From contig JAJXWA010000001.1 of assembly GCA_021781795.1 (NCBI GenBank), positions 62,001 through 126,000 of the forward strand: 64,000 nt of DNA, read 5' to 3'. This stretch comes from Acidobacteriota bacterium. GTDB taxonomy: Bacteria > Acidobacteriota > Terriglobia > Terriglobales > Acidobacteriaceae. This document shows positions 17,292-25,812 of this stretch, in pieces. The position numbers and the translations under genes are program-made. Within the stretch, counting starts at the first letter, position 1, and each line of letters opens with the position of its first letter. The notes under the pieces were generated by a model. The model did not search any database and was not told where the DNA came from. It saw only the letters and a program-made list of their open reading frames with translations.

Positions 17292-18191
17292 TCAACGTCG
17301 CCCTTGGTTGCCGGATGGGTGCTGGACGAGGCGCCGATACTCCTCGGTCAGCAGTCTCTTCAGCGCGGGCGGGGCATCCGTCGGAGGGCAGAACTCCAGC
17401 GACCGGCAGCGGTCAATCGCGCGCTTGAGATCGTCAATGAAGGCCAGGCACGTGGGGCAGGTCTCGATATGGCTGCGCATCCGCTCGCAGCTTTCTATCG
17501 GCAACACGTCGTCCATATACTCCGAGAGATTGGCGAAGATCTTCTGGCACTCCAATGGTCTGGACTTCGCGGGCGTGTTCGAGGGGCGCGGCGCGCGTGG
17601 GACATTTCCGGCTTTGCTGATTTCCTTCCGGACCAGCAAGCGCGCACGATGCAGACGGACCCTTACGGTTCCCGGCGCGAGTGAGAGGATCTTCGCCACC
17701 AGTTCTGTGTCGAGTTCCTCCATATCGTGCAGCACCAGCACGATTCTGTATTGCGGGGGGAGGCGCAGCACTGCGGCATGCAGCCTCTCCTGGTCTTCAC
17801 GGTGCAGGGACTGGGATTCCGGGTCGGCGGTCCCCTTATCTTCGAGCAGCCCACTCAGTTCGGCTTCGGTCGGCACAAGGTCATCCAGCGCAACCTCTCT
17901 GCGGTAGGAGACTTTGCGGCGGTTTTGCCAGCAGCGGTTCATGGCTGAGCGGTACAACCATGCCGAGAGCGCCCTCGCGTCCGCCAGCCTGTCCAGGTGA
18001 GGCAGCGACTTGAAGAGGACCTCCTGCGCGGTGTCCTCTGCGTCCTGCTCCTGACCGCAAACCTTCATCGCGAACGAGAAAACCGTCCTGCGCAGCAGCA
18101 GGAGGGCTTCGTCCAGGCTGCCCGCCTCATCCTTCGCAAGGATTTCAACTGCTTTTTCCAGTTCTGAGCGCACGCAGCGGCCTTCCCCCAC
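17292..18191 (-). CDS. ECF sigma factor with fused anti-sigma zinc finger
   Basis: Residues 1-190 are an ECF-type sigma-70 factor. Region 2 contains EDAEDTAQEVLFKSLPHL and the RALSAWLYRSAMNRCW segment. Region 4 contains AVLRLPPQYRIVLVLHDMEE followed by a helix-turn-helix with LAPGTVRVRLHRARLLVRKE. After a linker rich in Pro and Ala, residues 220-290 form a zinc-binding anti-sigma domain (HxxxCxxC: SHIETCPTCLAF). Normally the two parts are separate proteins, the anti-sigma being membrane-bound; here there is no membrane segment, so control may be redox or ligand-based and intramolecular. The start is a GTG (18191 or 18173). It is divergent from the secreted-protein gene at 18382. Confidence 0.85.
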   Translation of the reverse strand: MGEGRCVRSELEKAVEILAKDEAGSLDEALLLLRRTVFSFAMKVCGQEQDAEDTAQEVLFKSLPHLDRLADARALSAWLYRSAMNRCWQNRRKVSYRREVALDDLVPTEAELSGLLEDKGTADPESQSLHREDQERLHAAVLRLPPQYRIVLVLHDMEELDTELVAKILSLAPGTVRVRLHRARLLVRKEISKAGNVPRAPRPSNTPAKSRPLECQKIFANLSEYMDDVLPIESCERMRSHIETCPTCLAFIDDLKRAIDRCRSLEFCPPTDAPPALKRLLTEEYRRLVQHPSGNQGRR

Positions 18192-18306
18192 TTTGAGAGC
18201 GATGGCATTATTCTAAGCTCCGACCAGACCGGCGGTAGGCGCCTGGCGGCCTTCCAATTGACTGTCGCGATCGGCGCCCAGGGACAGGCTCATCCTGTCG
18301 ATTTCC

Positions 18307-18335
18307 TGTAACGAATCGTCCTCTCCCCTCGTTTA
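18307..18335 (+). promoter_or_regulatory. candidate ECF-type promoter
   Basis: TGTAAC at 18307-18312 is followed 17 bases later by CGTTTA at 18330-18335. This matches the TGTAAC/CGT pattern known for ECF sigma factors. It lies 47 bases before the ATG of the secreted protein, divergent from the ECF sigma gene, and may be its own target. The prediction is from consensus words only. Confidence 0.4.
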
Positions 18336-18381
18336 GCAAGATGAGCATGCGGCGCTGAGCCGCAATCCGGGAGCTGGAACG

Positions 18382-19416
18382 ATGGGTTCGATTGTGTGGA
18401 GGCGGGGAATCTTATGGAACGGTGCGGGGCGTCTGGGGACTCTCGCGCTTGCAATTCTCGTTCTTCTAGCGGTGGGTAGAGCCCAGGAGATCGCTGCACC
18501 CGCGCCTCAGCCGGCGAGCATTAGCGGAACAGTGACCGACGCCGACCTCGACGTCATCCCGGGAGTCACCGTCACCCTCAACGGCCCCGGCGCCGGCCTG
18601 CCCCGCACGACGGTTGCGAATGAAAGCGGGGCGTTCAGCTTTGCCGGACTACCTCCGGGCGGTCCGTTCTTTGTCACGATTCAGGGAAACGATCTGGTTC
18701 CGTGGACCTCTCCCACTCTGACCCTCGCGCCCGGCCAGATGCTCTTTCTCTCCGGCGTCCAGGTTCGCTTTGCAGGCAATGCCACATCGGTGACCGTACT
18801 GGGCTCGCCGGAGCAGATTGCGGCGCAGCAAGTCAGCGTGGAAGAGAAGCAGCGCGTGCTGGGCATTGTGCCGAACTTTTATGTGGTGTATGACCAGAAT
18901 CCCGTGCCGCTAACCACCAGGCTCAAATACCGGCTGGCCTTTCGGGCGGCCACGGACCCGGTGGTGTTTCTGGGCGCGGCGCTTGTCTCTGGCATGGACC
19001 AGGCTGGCGACACCCCCGACTACGAGCAGGGCGCCAAGGGCTACGGCCAGCGCCTTGGAGCCAACTACGTCACGGGCTTTGCGGATGTGATGATGGGCGG
19101 CGCGGTTCTTCCCTCGCTGCTGCATCAGGACCCAAGGTACTTCTATCAAGGCACGGGGACCACGCGATCGCGGCTCGTTCACGCGCTCTCCAGTCCCTTC
19201 ATCTGCAAGGGAGACAACGGCCATCTGCAGCCGAACTTCTCCAGCGTGGGCGGAGACCTGGCGGCCGGAGGCATCGCACAGTTGTATTATCCGGCGACGA
19301 ATCAAGGGGCCGCGCTCGTCTTTCAGAGCACCCTCATCACCGCCGCAGGGCGCATGGCAAACGGCGTGATTCAGGAGTTCGTCCTGCGCAAGCTGACGCC
19401 CGGCGCGCGGCAGTAG
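18382..19416 (+). CDS. secreted carboxypeptidase-regulatory-like protein
   Basis: The protein has 344 residues. A signal peptide (hydrophobic GTLALAILVLLAVGRAQ) is followed by an Ig-like carboxypeptidase-regulatory domain (SISGTVTDADLDVIPGVTVT to GLPPGGPFFVTIQG). After about residue 150 comes a region I recognise only as a common acidobacterial C-terminal part (RLKYRLAFRAATDPVVF, LLHQDPRYFYQG). It is exported and may be a periplasmic or surface protein; no enzyme motif is seen. The ATG at 18382 is preceded by GGGAG at eight bases. It is divergent from the ECF sigma gene and has a matching promoter, so it may belong to that regulon. Confidence 0.72.
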   Translation: MGSIVWRRGILWNGAGRLGTLALAILVLLAVGRAQEIAAPAPQPASISGTVTDADLDVIPGVTVTLNGPGAGLPRTTVANESGAFSFAGLPPGGPFFVTIQGNDLVPWTSPTLTLAPGQMLFLSGVQVRFAGNATSVTVLGSPEQIAAQQVSVEEKQRVLGIVPNFYVVYDQNPVPLTTRLKYRLAFRAATDPVVFLGAALVSGMDQAGDTPDYEQGAKGYGQRLGANYVTGFADVMMGGAVLPSLLHQDPRYFYQGTGTTRSRLVHALSSPFICKGDNGHLQPNFSSVGGDLAAGGIAQLYYPATNQGAALVFQSTLITAAGRMANGVIQEFVLRKLTPGARQ

Positions 19417-19554
19417 CGTGAGTGAAATGGATTAGATAATTGATCGCGTGCGGCGTGCATCGCGTGCTTTGTTCATCCCGTCACAGAGGCGCTTGACGGC
19501 TTTCTTCGTGCGATATAGCTTGACCTTACACGGGAAAGGAGGTTGATCCAGCCT
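19417..19554. other. leader region before mini-ORF pair
   Basis: There is no gene from 19417 to 19534. AAAGGAGGTTGATCC at 19535-19549 is an unusually strong Shine-Dalgarno, nearly complementary to the 16S 3' tail, and controls the mini-ORF at 19555. Confidence 0.45.
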
Positions 19555-19605
19555 ATGAAATCTGACTGTTCGAGTTGTATCGTACGTGAGGTGACTGAGG
19601 CCTAG
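19555..19605 (+). CDS. 16-codon mini-ORF with Cys pair
   Basis: The ATG at 19555 opens a 16-residue ORF, MKSDCSSCIVREVTEA, ending in TAG at 19603-19605. The Shine-Dalgarno in front is extreme (AAAGGAGG with 12 bases to the ATG), far stronger than for most genes in the window, which is the main evidence that it is translated. CxxC suggests metal or disulfide use. It could equally be a leader peptide that senses translation. I know no named family. Confidence 0.4.
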   Translation: MKSDCSSCIVREVTEA

Positions 19606-19617
19606 GGCATCGCGCCC

Positions 19618-19689
19618 ATGACCCCAGAGAAGACCCAGCGGGAGAACCTCGCCGGGCCCCTGGCTCTCGCGGCAGCGCGATGGCCTTAG
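19618..19689 (+). CDS. 23-codon mini-ORF after the CxxC peptide
   Basis: A second short ORF, MTPEKTQRENLAGPLALAAR then WP, starts 12 bases after the first one stops and ends in TAG. It has no strong ribosome binding site of its own, so it could be translated only by reinitiation. It is polar and then Ala/Leu-rich. Evidence for a product is weak. Confidence 0.2.
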   Translation: MTPEKTQRENLAGPLALAAARWP

Positions 19690-19715
19690 TCCAAACCCAA
19701 CAGATCACCGGCAGC

Positions 19716-19741
19716 GGCCTGAGGAAGGATTTTCTCAGGCC
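19716..19741. terminator. hairpin between convergent genes
   Basis: GGCCTGAG, a 10-base loop and CTCAGGCC form a perfect eight-pair stem. It lies downstream of the mini-ORFs and between genes pointing towards each other. The loop itself contains TTTT and the 3' side reads GTTGTTG, so it is an imperfect intrinsic terminator. Confidence 0.45.
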
Positions 19742-19786
19742 GTTGTTGCATCGGGCCCCTCATCGCCCAGGCAGCACAGCGAACCC

Positions 19787-20434
19787 TCAAGCCGCCGTCA
19801 GCGCGCTCATCCACTTTGCTTCGCCTGTCATCGCGCACAAAATCAGCCGCGCCGTGGCTTCTTCATCGTCGCTGGAGGAGATCATCAGGTTATAGAGGTG
19901 CGGGTTGTTCCACGCCTGCCCGAAGTACTCCTGCAGGTACTTGAAGCGTTCCCCATCGACCGTCTGGATGCGCTCTTCCACATTTGCGCCTTTTTCCAGG
20001 CGCTTCTGCAGCCGCTTAACGCGCTCCTCAAAAGGCGCGTAGATGAAGACGTGATAGGCGTCGGGCTTGCTCTGCAGGATGCACTGAGCGCCACGACCCA
20101 CAATCACGCAGTTGCTTTCGGCATAAGCTTCCTCAATCAGCCGCTGCGAGATTTTGGCCATGGTGTCAGCATCGAACACGGCATCCGGACCCAGCTCAAG
20201 CCCGGCGGCCAAAGCTGCGCCGCGCATCGCCTGCTGGTTGAGGCGGCCGAGCCAAGTCTCCACGTGTTCGTCGTAGACTCGCGCCACATCGCGCGGCACC
20301 CGGCCCGCATACGCAATCGCATCGATCATCTCGCGGTCCAGCAGCTTCCAGCCCAAATGCCGGGCGATCGTTTGTGCAATGCGCCCGCCGCCACTGCCGA
20401 ACTCCCTGCTCACCGTCAAGACTTTGTATTTCAC
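19787..20434 (-). CDS. cytidylate kinase-like family protein
   Basis: This 215-residue P-loop protein belongs to the cytidylate kinase-like family. The nucleotide loop is REFGSGGGRIAQTIA (a modified Walker A), and IVGRGAQCIL follows in the core. A C-terminal lid-like segment (KRLQKRLEKGANVEERIQT) has the Arg and Lys typical of nucleotide kinases. These proteins phosphorylate an unknown nucleotide-like substrate or regulate cell processes. The start is a GTG at 20434 with GGAGGAGGG ahead of it. It is divergent from the ATP-grasp gene at 20650. Confidence 0.82.
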   Translation of the reverse strand: MKYKVLTVSREFGSGGGRIAQTIARHLGWKLLDREMIDAIAYAGRVPRDVARVYDEHVETWLGRLNQQAMRGAALAAGLELGPDAVFDADTMAKISQRLIEEAYAESNCVIVGRGAQCILQSKPDAYHVFIYAPFEERVKRLQKRLEKGANVEERIQTVDGERFKYLQEYFGQAWNNPHLYNLMISSSDDEEATARLILCAMTGEAKWMSALTAA

Positions 20435-20649
20435 GGTCGCCCTCCTCCCGCTTCAAGTAATTCCATGCTGTGCTCGTTTTGAATCCTGTTTCAGTGACGC
20501 GGACCACAGTGTCCGGGCCGTCCTCGTCTGCGCCTCCGCGTTTTTGTGTTTGAGCCGGAATTTAAGCTGCCGCAAGCAGGCCTGCCGTACACTGTGGGCA
20601 GACCCGGCGCGGCCTGCTGCCATCGGGCACATTCTACGGAGGATGCGGG

Positions 20650-21678
20650 ATGAAGAGAATCGGCGTTCTGTTCGGGATGGAAAACAGCTTTCCAGGCGCA
20701 CTGGTGGAGCACATCAATGCCCGCGACATGGACGGGATCCGGGCGGAGTTTGTGGAAACCGGCGCTGTGCCGCTGGACAAGGCTCCGCGCTACGCCGTCA
20801 TCCTCGACCGCATCTCGCACGACATCCCGTTCTACCGGGCTTTTCTGAAACATGCCGCCCTCAACGGCACCGTGGTCATCAACAATCCCTTCTGGTGGTC
20901 GGCCGACGACAAATTTTTTAACTACTCGCTGGCCGCCAAACTGGGAGTCGCGGTGCCGCCTACGGTGATCCTGCCGCACAAGAAGCACCCCGAGGGCACC
21001 ACGGATCGCTCCATGCGCAACCTTGAATACCCGCTCGACTGGGACGCCGTCTTTGCCTATGTGGGCGAGCATGGCTTTATGAAGCCGATCGATGGCGGCG
21101 GCTGGCGCGACGTCCACCCCATCCACAACCGGGAGGAGTTCTTTCACGCCTACGACCAGTCGCGCGACCTCTGCATGATGTTTCAGAAAGCCGTGGAATT
21201 CAAGGAGTATTTCCGCTGCTACGTCGTCGGGCAGAAAAAGGTCCACATCATGCCGTATGATCCGCGCCGGCCCCATGCCGAGCGCTACGTGCAGGACGCG
21301 CCCCCGTGCAGCAAAAAGCTGCTGAAGCGCGTGGAACAGGATGCGCTGAAGCTCTGCCGCGCGCTTGGATACGACCTGAACACGGTCGAGTTCGCAGTGG
21401 AGGACGGCATCCCCTACGCGATCGATTTTATGAATCCGGCGCCGGATGCGGACCTGCACTCCGTGGGGCAGGCCAACTTTGACTGGGTGGTGAAAGAAGT
21501 GGCCGACATGCTGATCGCGAAGGCGAAAACCGCGCCGCACCTGCCGGAGCTTCGGGCTGCGGCATTCCTTGGCGCTGCGCCGCAGCCGGCAAAGAAACGC
21601 GCCAGGTCAGGGAAGAAGGCATCAGCGAATAAGAAGTTCGCTGCGAAGAAACCGGCACTGACGCCGCAAAACTCCTGA
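20650..21678 (+). CDS. ATP-grasp family protein with basic tail
   Basis: This 342-residue protein fits the ATP-grasp fold. The N-terminal domain starts MKRIGVLFGMENSFPGALVE and is followed by NNPFWWSADDKFFNYSLA. The grasp region contains GFMKPIDGGGWRDVHP and later FAVEDGIPYAIDFMNPAPD, in which a Glu and Asn pair likely binds magnesium. The family forms amide or peptide bonds using ATP. The last 40 residues are Lys/Ala-rich (KKRARSGKKASANKKFAAKK), unusual for an enzyme, and may bind nucleic acid or an acidic partner. The start is well supported by GGAGGATGCGGG. The substrate is unknown. Confidence 0.75.
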   Translation: MKRIGVLFGMENSFPGALVEHINARDMDGIRAEFVETGAVPLDKAPRYAVILDRISHDIPFYRAFLKHAALNGTVVINNPFWWSADDKFFNYSLAAKLGVAVPPTVILPHKKHPEGTTDRSMRNLEYPLDWDAVFAYVGEHGFMKPIDGGGWRDVHPIHNREEFFHAYDQSRDLCMMFQKAVEFKEYFRCYVVGQKKVHIMPYDPRRPHAERYVQDAPPCSKKLLKRVEQDALKLCRALGYDLNTVEFAVEDGIPYAIDFMNPAPDADLHSVGQANFDWVVKEVADMLIAKAKTAPHLPELRAAAFLGAAPQPAKKRARSGKKASANKKFAAKKPALTPQNS

Positions 21679-21708
21679 CCGAAACGCCCAGCCGGGAAGC
21701 ACGGTGGA

Positions 21709-22380
21709 CTATTCCGTGGGCTGCGGAGGTTGGGACGCTTCGTCGAGCAGACGCCGTACATCCTCGTTGGTAGTCTCGCCGAAGTCTGTGTAGAACTGGC
21801 TGACGGCAACCATCCATTCCGGCCGGAGCGGGCACACCATGTGGTCCACCTCGGCGGCGAACTCCTCGCACGTGCTGCTCGCGCCCACGGGGACGGCGAC
21901 AATCACGCGCCGGGCATTGCCCCTGACCGCCCGCACCGCGGCCCGCATGGACGCTCCGGTGGCGAGGCCATCATCCACCAGAATCACGGTGCGCCCGGCA
22001 AGCTCTGGCGCGCGGCGCCCGCCGCGGAGCTCTGCTTCCTGGCGCGCCATCTCGCGGCGTTCGTGCTCGATGACCTGCTCCAGTTGCTGCTCTGCAATAT
22101 GGCCCTGCAGGAGCACGTCCTGGTTGAGCGCGAAGCCGCCGCCGCTTGCAATCGCACCCATGGCCAGCTCGGGCTGCCCCGGCGCGCGCAGCTTGCGGAC
22201 CGCCATGATGTCGAGGGGCAGATTGCAGGCTCGCGCGACTTCATAGGCCACCGGCACGCCGCCGCGCACCAGTCCCAGAACGATGCCGCCGGTCAGGTCC
22301 GGGAGCGCCGCTACGAGTCGGCCAAGAATTCTGCCCGCGTGTTGCCGATTTTCATACAGCATCTCGTGCACGTGTTGCAT
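21709..22380 (-). CDS. phosphoribosyltransferase family protein
   Basis: A 223-residue type I phosphoribosyltransferase. The PRPP-binding loop is VILVDDGLATGASMRAA, and an earlier LGLVRGGVPVAYEVA is the flexible-loop side. Proteins of this kind are usually annotated only as PRTase family, with unknown acceptor, and are common next to hydrolases and esterases. It ends 30 bases from the end of the convergent ATP-grasp gene. The start at 22380 has AAGG upstream; an in-frame ATG at 22362 is a second choice. Confidence 0.87.
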   Translation of the reverse strand: MQHVHEMLYENRQHAGRILGRLVAALPDLTGGIVLGLVRGGVPVAYEVARACNLPLDIMAVRKLRAPGQPELAMGAIASGGGFALNQDVLLQGHIAEQQLEQVIEHERREMARQEAELRGGRRAPELAGRTVILVDDGLATGASMRAAVRAVRGNARRVIVAVPVGASSTCEEFAAEVDHMVCPLRPEWMVAVSQFYTDFGETTNEDVRRLLDEASQPPQPTE

Positions 22381-22453
22381 TCTATGCCTTGCCGGCTGCG
22401 CCGCGCGCTTTCGCTGTCGTCTACAATGCGTTCAAGCTCTCACGAGGTCTCCC

Positions 22454-23560
22454 ATGCGCCCGTCGTTCTCTCTCGGCATTGAAGAGGAGTACCAGACCGT
22501 TGACCCGGTGACGCGCGACCTGCGCTCGCACATTGAGACGGAGATGCTGGCCGCCGGTAAGCTGCGGCTGCAGGAGCGCGTGAAGGCGGAGATGCACACC
22601 TCGGTGGTGGAGGTGGGCACGCGCGTCTGCCGCAACATTCAGGAGGCCCGCGAGGATCTGTACGACCTGCGCCGTCAGATGATCCGGCTCGCCCGGGAGC
22701 ACAAGCTCGCTCTCGTCGCGGGGGCGACGCATCCCTTCGCGGACTGGCGCACGCAGGAGATTTACCCCGATCCTCGCTATCACCAGGTGGTCAAGGATCT
22801 GCAGCTTGTGGCGCGCGCCAACCTCATCTTCGGGCTGCACGTTCATGTGGGAATTGAAGACCCTGAAGCTGCGATACGCATCATGAATTCGATGCGCTAC
22901 TTTCTGCCGCACATCATGGCGCTGGCGACGAACTCGCCGTTCTGGCTCGGCCTCAACACCGGCTACAAGGGCTATCGCGCCAAGGTCTTTGAAAACTTTC
23001 CCCGCACGGGCATTCCCGATGCATTCACCAGCTACTCCGAATTTGAGAGCTACGTGAGCCTGCTGGTGCGCACCAACTGCATCGACAACGCGAAGAAGAT
23101 CTGGTGGGATATCCGGCCGCATCCCTTCTTCAACACGGTGGAGGTGCGCGCCTGCGATATTCCTCTGCGCGCGGAGGAGTCCATCGCAATTGCGGCGTTG
23201 ATTCAGGCAACGGCGGCTTATCTCTACAAGCTGCATGAGGCCAACCAGGACATCCGGCACTACACGCGCTCGCTCATCGCGGAGAATAAATTCCGCGCTG
23301 TGCGCTATGGGCTAGACGGGAAGCTCATCGACTTTGGCAAGCAGCAGGAGGTGCCTCTGCGCGATCTGATCGAGGAGTATCTGCTGATGATTGACGCAGT
23401 CGTGGATGAGCTAGGCAGCAGGGAGGAGATCGATGGTATCCGCAGGATTCTGAGGGATGGCACCGGAGCCGACCGGCAGCTCAAAGTCTTTGAGGAGTCC
23501 AAAGGCGATCTCAAGGCCGTGGTGGACTACATGGCGCGGGAGACCGCGGCGGGGCTCTGA
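22454..23560 (+). CDS. YbdK-type carboxylate-amine ligase
   Basis: This 368-residue protein belongs to the GCS2/YbdK family, relatives of glutamate-cysteine ligase. The opening SFSLGIEEEYQTVDPVTRDL contains the ATP-binding EEE motif. Further landmarks are THPFADWRTQ and HVHVGIEDPEAAIRIMN, then FFNTVEVRACDIPLRAEES. The family joins a carboxylate, often glutamate, to an amine. The ATG at 22454 replaces a longer frame that has no conserved sequence; it lies 73 bases from the divergent phosphoribosyltransferase start. The next gene is an aminopeptidase, so a small-peptide pathway is possible. Confidence 0.9.
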   Translation: MRPSFSLGIEEEYQTVDPVTRDLRSHIETEMLAAGKLRLQERVKAEMHTSVVEVGTRVCRNIQEAREDLYDLRRQMIRLAREHKLALVAGATHPFADWRTQEIYPDPRYHQVVKDLQLVARANLIFGLHVHVGIEDPEAAIRIMNSMRYFLPHIMALATNSPFWLGLNTGYKGYRAKVFENFPRTGIPDAFTSYSEFESYVSLLVRTNCIDNAKKIWWDIRPHPFFNTVEVRACDIPLRAEESIAIAALIQATAAYLYKLHEANQDIRHYTRSLIAENKFRAVRYGLDGKLIDFGKQQEVPLRDLIEEYLLMIDAVVDELGSREEIDGIRRILRDGTGADRQLKVFEESKGDLKAVVDYMARETAAGL

Positions 23561-23648
23561 CTGTTCCCATTGCGTGAATTTTTCGATACCCTCAAAAGGT
23601 ACCCTGCCGTTGCGCACGGATCTCTCGCGAGGGAGCACAACACAGAAC

Positions 23649-24695
23649 ATGAACGAGACTGCGGCGCGCTTGCTGGCCCTGACCTACCCAAGTGAATTTG
23701 TTCCCGGCGCGCGCTCGGCCATAGAGACCTGTCTGCGCATCGACCCCGCGGAAAAGGTTACGCTGATTACCGACCGCGCGACGGAGCCGATAGGCGCGGC
23801 CCTTGCTGCCCAGCTCGCCGCGCGCGGCTGCCAATGGAATGCCTATGTGCTGGAAGACCTGGCCCCGCGTCCACTTGGCGACATGCCTGCGGCAGTGCTG
23901 GAAGACATGGAAACCTCGCAGGTCTCCATCTTCGCCGTGCTGGTGCAGGCCAATGAGCTGCGCTCGCGGATGCAGATGACAGACGCGGTCAATCGCCGGC
24001 ACATGCGCCACGCGCACATGGTGAACATTACGCCCGAGATTATGTGCCACGGCATGCGCGCGGATTTCAATCTCGTCGACCGGCTCTCGCAGAAGGTGCT
24101 GGAGCGCGTGCGCAAGGCAACACGCATCCGCGCCACCACTGCGGCTGGAACCAACATCACGGCGGAGATGAATCCCAACTACAAGTGGTTCAAGACTTCG
24201 GGCATCATCTCGCCGGAGAAGTGGGGCAACCTGCCCGGTGGCGAGTGCTTTACCTCGCCCGGTGAAGTGAACGGGACGTTCGTCGTGGACGGCGTGGTGG
24301 GCGACTGGCTTTGCGCGCGGTATGGGCTGCTGGCGGATGCGCCGCTCACCATCGAAATTGCCGGCAATCGCATCGTGCGCTGCTCCAGCGCGAACAAGCA
24401 GCTTGAACAGGACTTCTGGGCCTACACGCACACGGACGAAAACTCGGATCGCGTGGGCGAGTTCGCCATTGGCACCAACCTCGGCGTGGACCGTGTGATC
24501 GGCAACATCCTGCAGGACGAAAAGTTTCCCGGCATCCACATCGCCTTTGGCAATCCCTACGGCGAGCACACCGGCGCACCCTGGCGCTCCGGCACGCACA
24601 TTGATGTAGTTGGACTGCGCTTTAACATCTGGCTTGAAACGCCGTCCGGCGAAGAGCAGATTATGCGCGACGGGCGGTTCCTGATTGCCGCATAG
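23649..24695 (+). CDS. M29-like metallo-aminopeptidase
   Basis: A 348-residue protein with the pattern of peptidase family M29 (aminopeptidase T/S). The C-terminal metal-binding part contains GNPYGEHTGAPWRSGTHIDV with Glu, two His and Asp as likely ligands. Upstream are TAAGTNITAEMNPNYKWF and PGGECFTSPGEVNGTFVVDG. The M29 enzymes are cobalt or zinc exopeptidases of the cytoplasm. The ATG at 23649 is preferred because the longer frame overlaps the previous gene and adds no conserved sequence. The gene follows the YbdK-type gene by 88 bases. Confidence 0.85.
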   Translation: MNETAARLLALTYPSEFVPGARSAIETCLRIDPAEKVTLITDRATEPIGAALAAQLAARGCQWNAYVLEDLAPRPLGDMPAAVLEDMETSQVSIFAVLVQANELRSRMQMTDAVNRRHMRHAHMVNITPEIMCHGMRADFNLVDRLSQKVLERVRKATRIRATTAAGTNITAEMNPNYKWFKTSGIISPEKWGNLPGGECFTSPGEVNGTFVVDGVVGDWLCARYGLLADAPLTIEIAGNRIVRCSSANKQLEQDFWAYTHTDENSDRVGEFAIGTNLGVDRVIGNILQDEKFPGIHIAFGNPYGEHTGAPWRSGTHIDVVGLRFNIWLETPSGEEQIMRDGRFLIAA

Positions 24696-24761
24696 CATCC
24701 GCGGGCAAATTCTTTGGCGACGCTGCGACCTCGCCGCAGGGCGATCATCTAAATTGGTGAT

Positions 24762-25739
24762 ATGGCAACCACAGCATCCCTTCCTCTACGCAAGCTTGGA
24801 AATTCAGACCTTCAACTGACCCCCATCGGCTTTGGCGCATGGGCAATCGGCGGCGGCAACTGGGAGTTCGCCTGGGGGCCGCAGGACGACAGCGAGTCCA
24901 TCACCGCGATTCATCGCGCGCTGGACCACGGCATCAACTGGATCGACACGGCGGCGATCTACGGTCTCGGCCACTCCGAAGAAGTGGTCGCGAAGGCGCT
25001 CAAGACGACGAGCCACAAGCCGCTGATCTTTACCAAGTGCTCGATGCGCTGGCATGAAGACCGCTCGATTTACCGGTCGCTGAAGGCCGACTCCGTGCGC
25101 GAGGAACTGGAAAATTCACTGCGCCGGCTGAACGTGGAGACCATTGATCTCTACCAGATTCACTGGCCCAACCCGGAGGCCGAAATCGAAGAGGGCTGGG
25201 AGGCGCTGGCAAAGCTGCGTGAGCAGGGCAAGATTCGCTGGATTGGCGTCTCGAATTTCAACGTGGAGCAGATGAAGCGCGTGCAGAAAATTGCGCCCAT
25301 CACCAGCCTGCAGCCACCCTATTCCATGCTGCGCCGCGCGATTGAAGAGGAAATTCTTCCCTTCGTGGAAGCGAACAACATCGGAGTCATCAACTACTCG
25401 CCCATGGTCTCGGGTCTGCTGACCGGCAAGATGACGGCGGAGCGTGTGGCAGCTTTGCCGGCCGACGACTGGCGCAAGCGCGCAGTCGAGTTCAACGAGC
25501 CGCGCCTGAGCCGCAACCTCAAGCTGGTGGAGCTGCTGCGCGAGATTGGCGCGGGCCATGGAGTGCAGCCGGGTGTGGTTGCCGTCGCTTGGACACTGCG
25601 GCATCCCGCGATTACGGCCGCGATCGTCGGCGGGCGCAGCGCGCAGCAGTTGGATGGGCTTGCGCCGGCGTTGACCTTCCGGCTGGGCGAAGAGGAGTAT
25701 GCGCGGATCAATGCGTTTCTGGCCGAGTATGCGGCCTGA
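24762..25739 (+). CDS. aldo/keto reductase
   Basis: A 325-residue (beta/alpha)8 oxidoreductase. The catalytic tetrad is visible: Asp in NWIDTAAIYG, Tyr in the same motif, Lys in IFTKCSM and His in LYQIHWPNPE. The NADPH-binding region is toward GGRSAQQLDG. It reduces carbonyl groups on sugars or xenobiotics. The ATG at 24762 lies 67 bases after the aminopeptidase gene, so all three genes could form one unit, ending at the strong terminator that follows. Confidence 0.93.
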   Translation: MATTASLPLRKLGNSDLQLTPIGFGAWAIGGGNWEFAWGPQDDSESITAIHRALDHGINWIDTAAIYGLGHSEEVVAKALKTTSHKPLIFTKCSMRWHEDRSIYRSLKADSVREELENSLRRLNVETIDLYQIHWPNPEAEIEEGWEALAKLREQGKIRWIGVSNFNVEQMKRVQKIAPITSLQPPYSMLRRAIEEEILPFVEANNIGVINYSPMVSGLLTGKMTAERVAALPADDWRKRAVEFNEPRLSRNLKLVELLREIGAGHGVQPGVVAVAWTLRHPAITAAIVGGRSAQQLDGLAPALTFRLGEEEYARINAFLAEYAA

Positions 25740-25761
25740 TGCATCGAACTGAACCCAAATG

Positions 25762-25790
25762 AAAAGCCCCCGGAAACCGGGGGCTTTGTT
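25762..25790. terminator. strong bidirectional terminator
   Basis: AAAAGCCCCCGG AAA CCGGGGGCTTT forms a stem of about 11 pairs with a three-base loop, followed by GTTTTGT. The A-rich side on the other strand gives a T-run, so the structure serves both the reductase gene and the convergent gene at 25813. Confidence 0.88.
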
Positions 25791-25812
25791 TTGTGTAACG
25801 CGGAAGTGAAAG

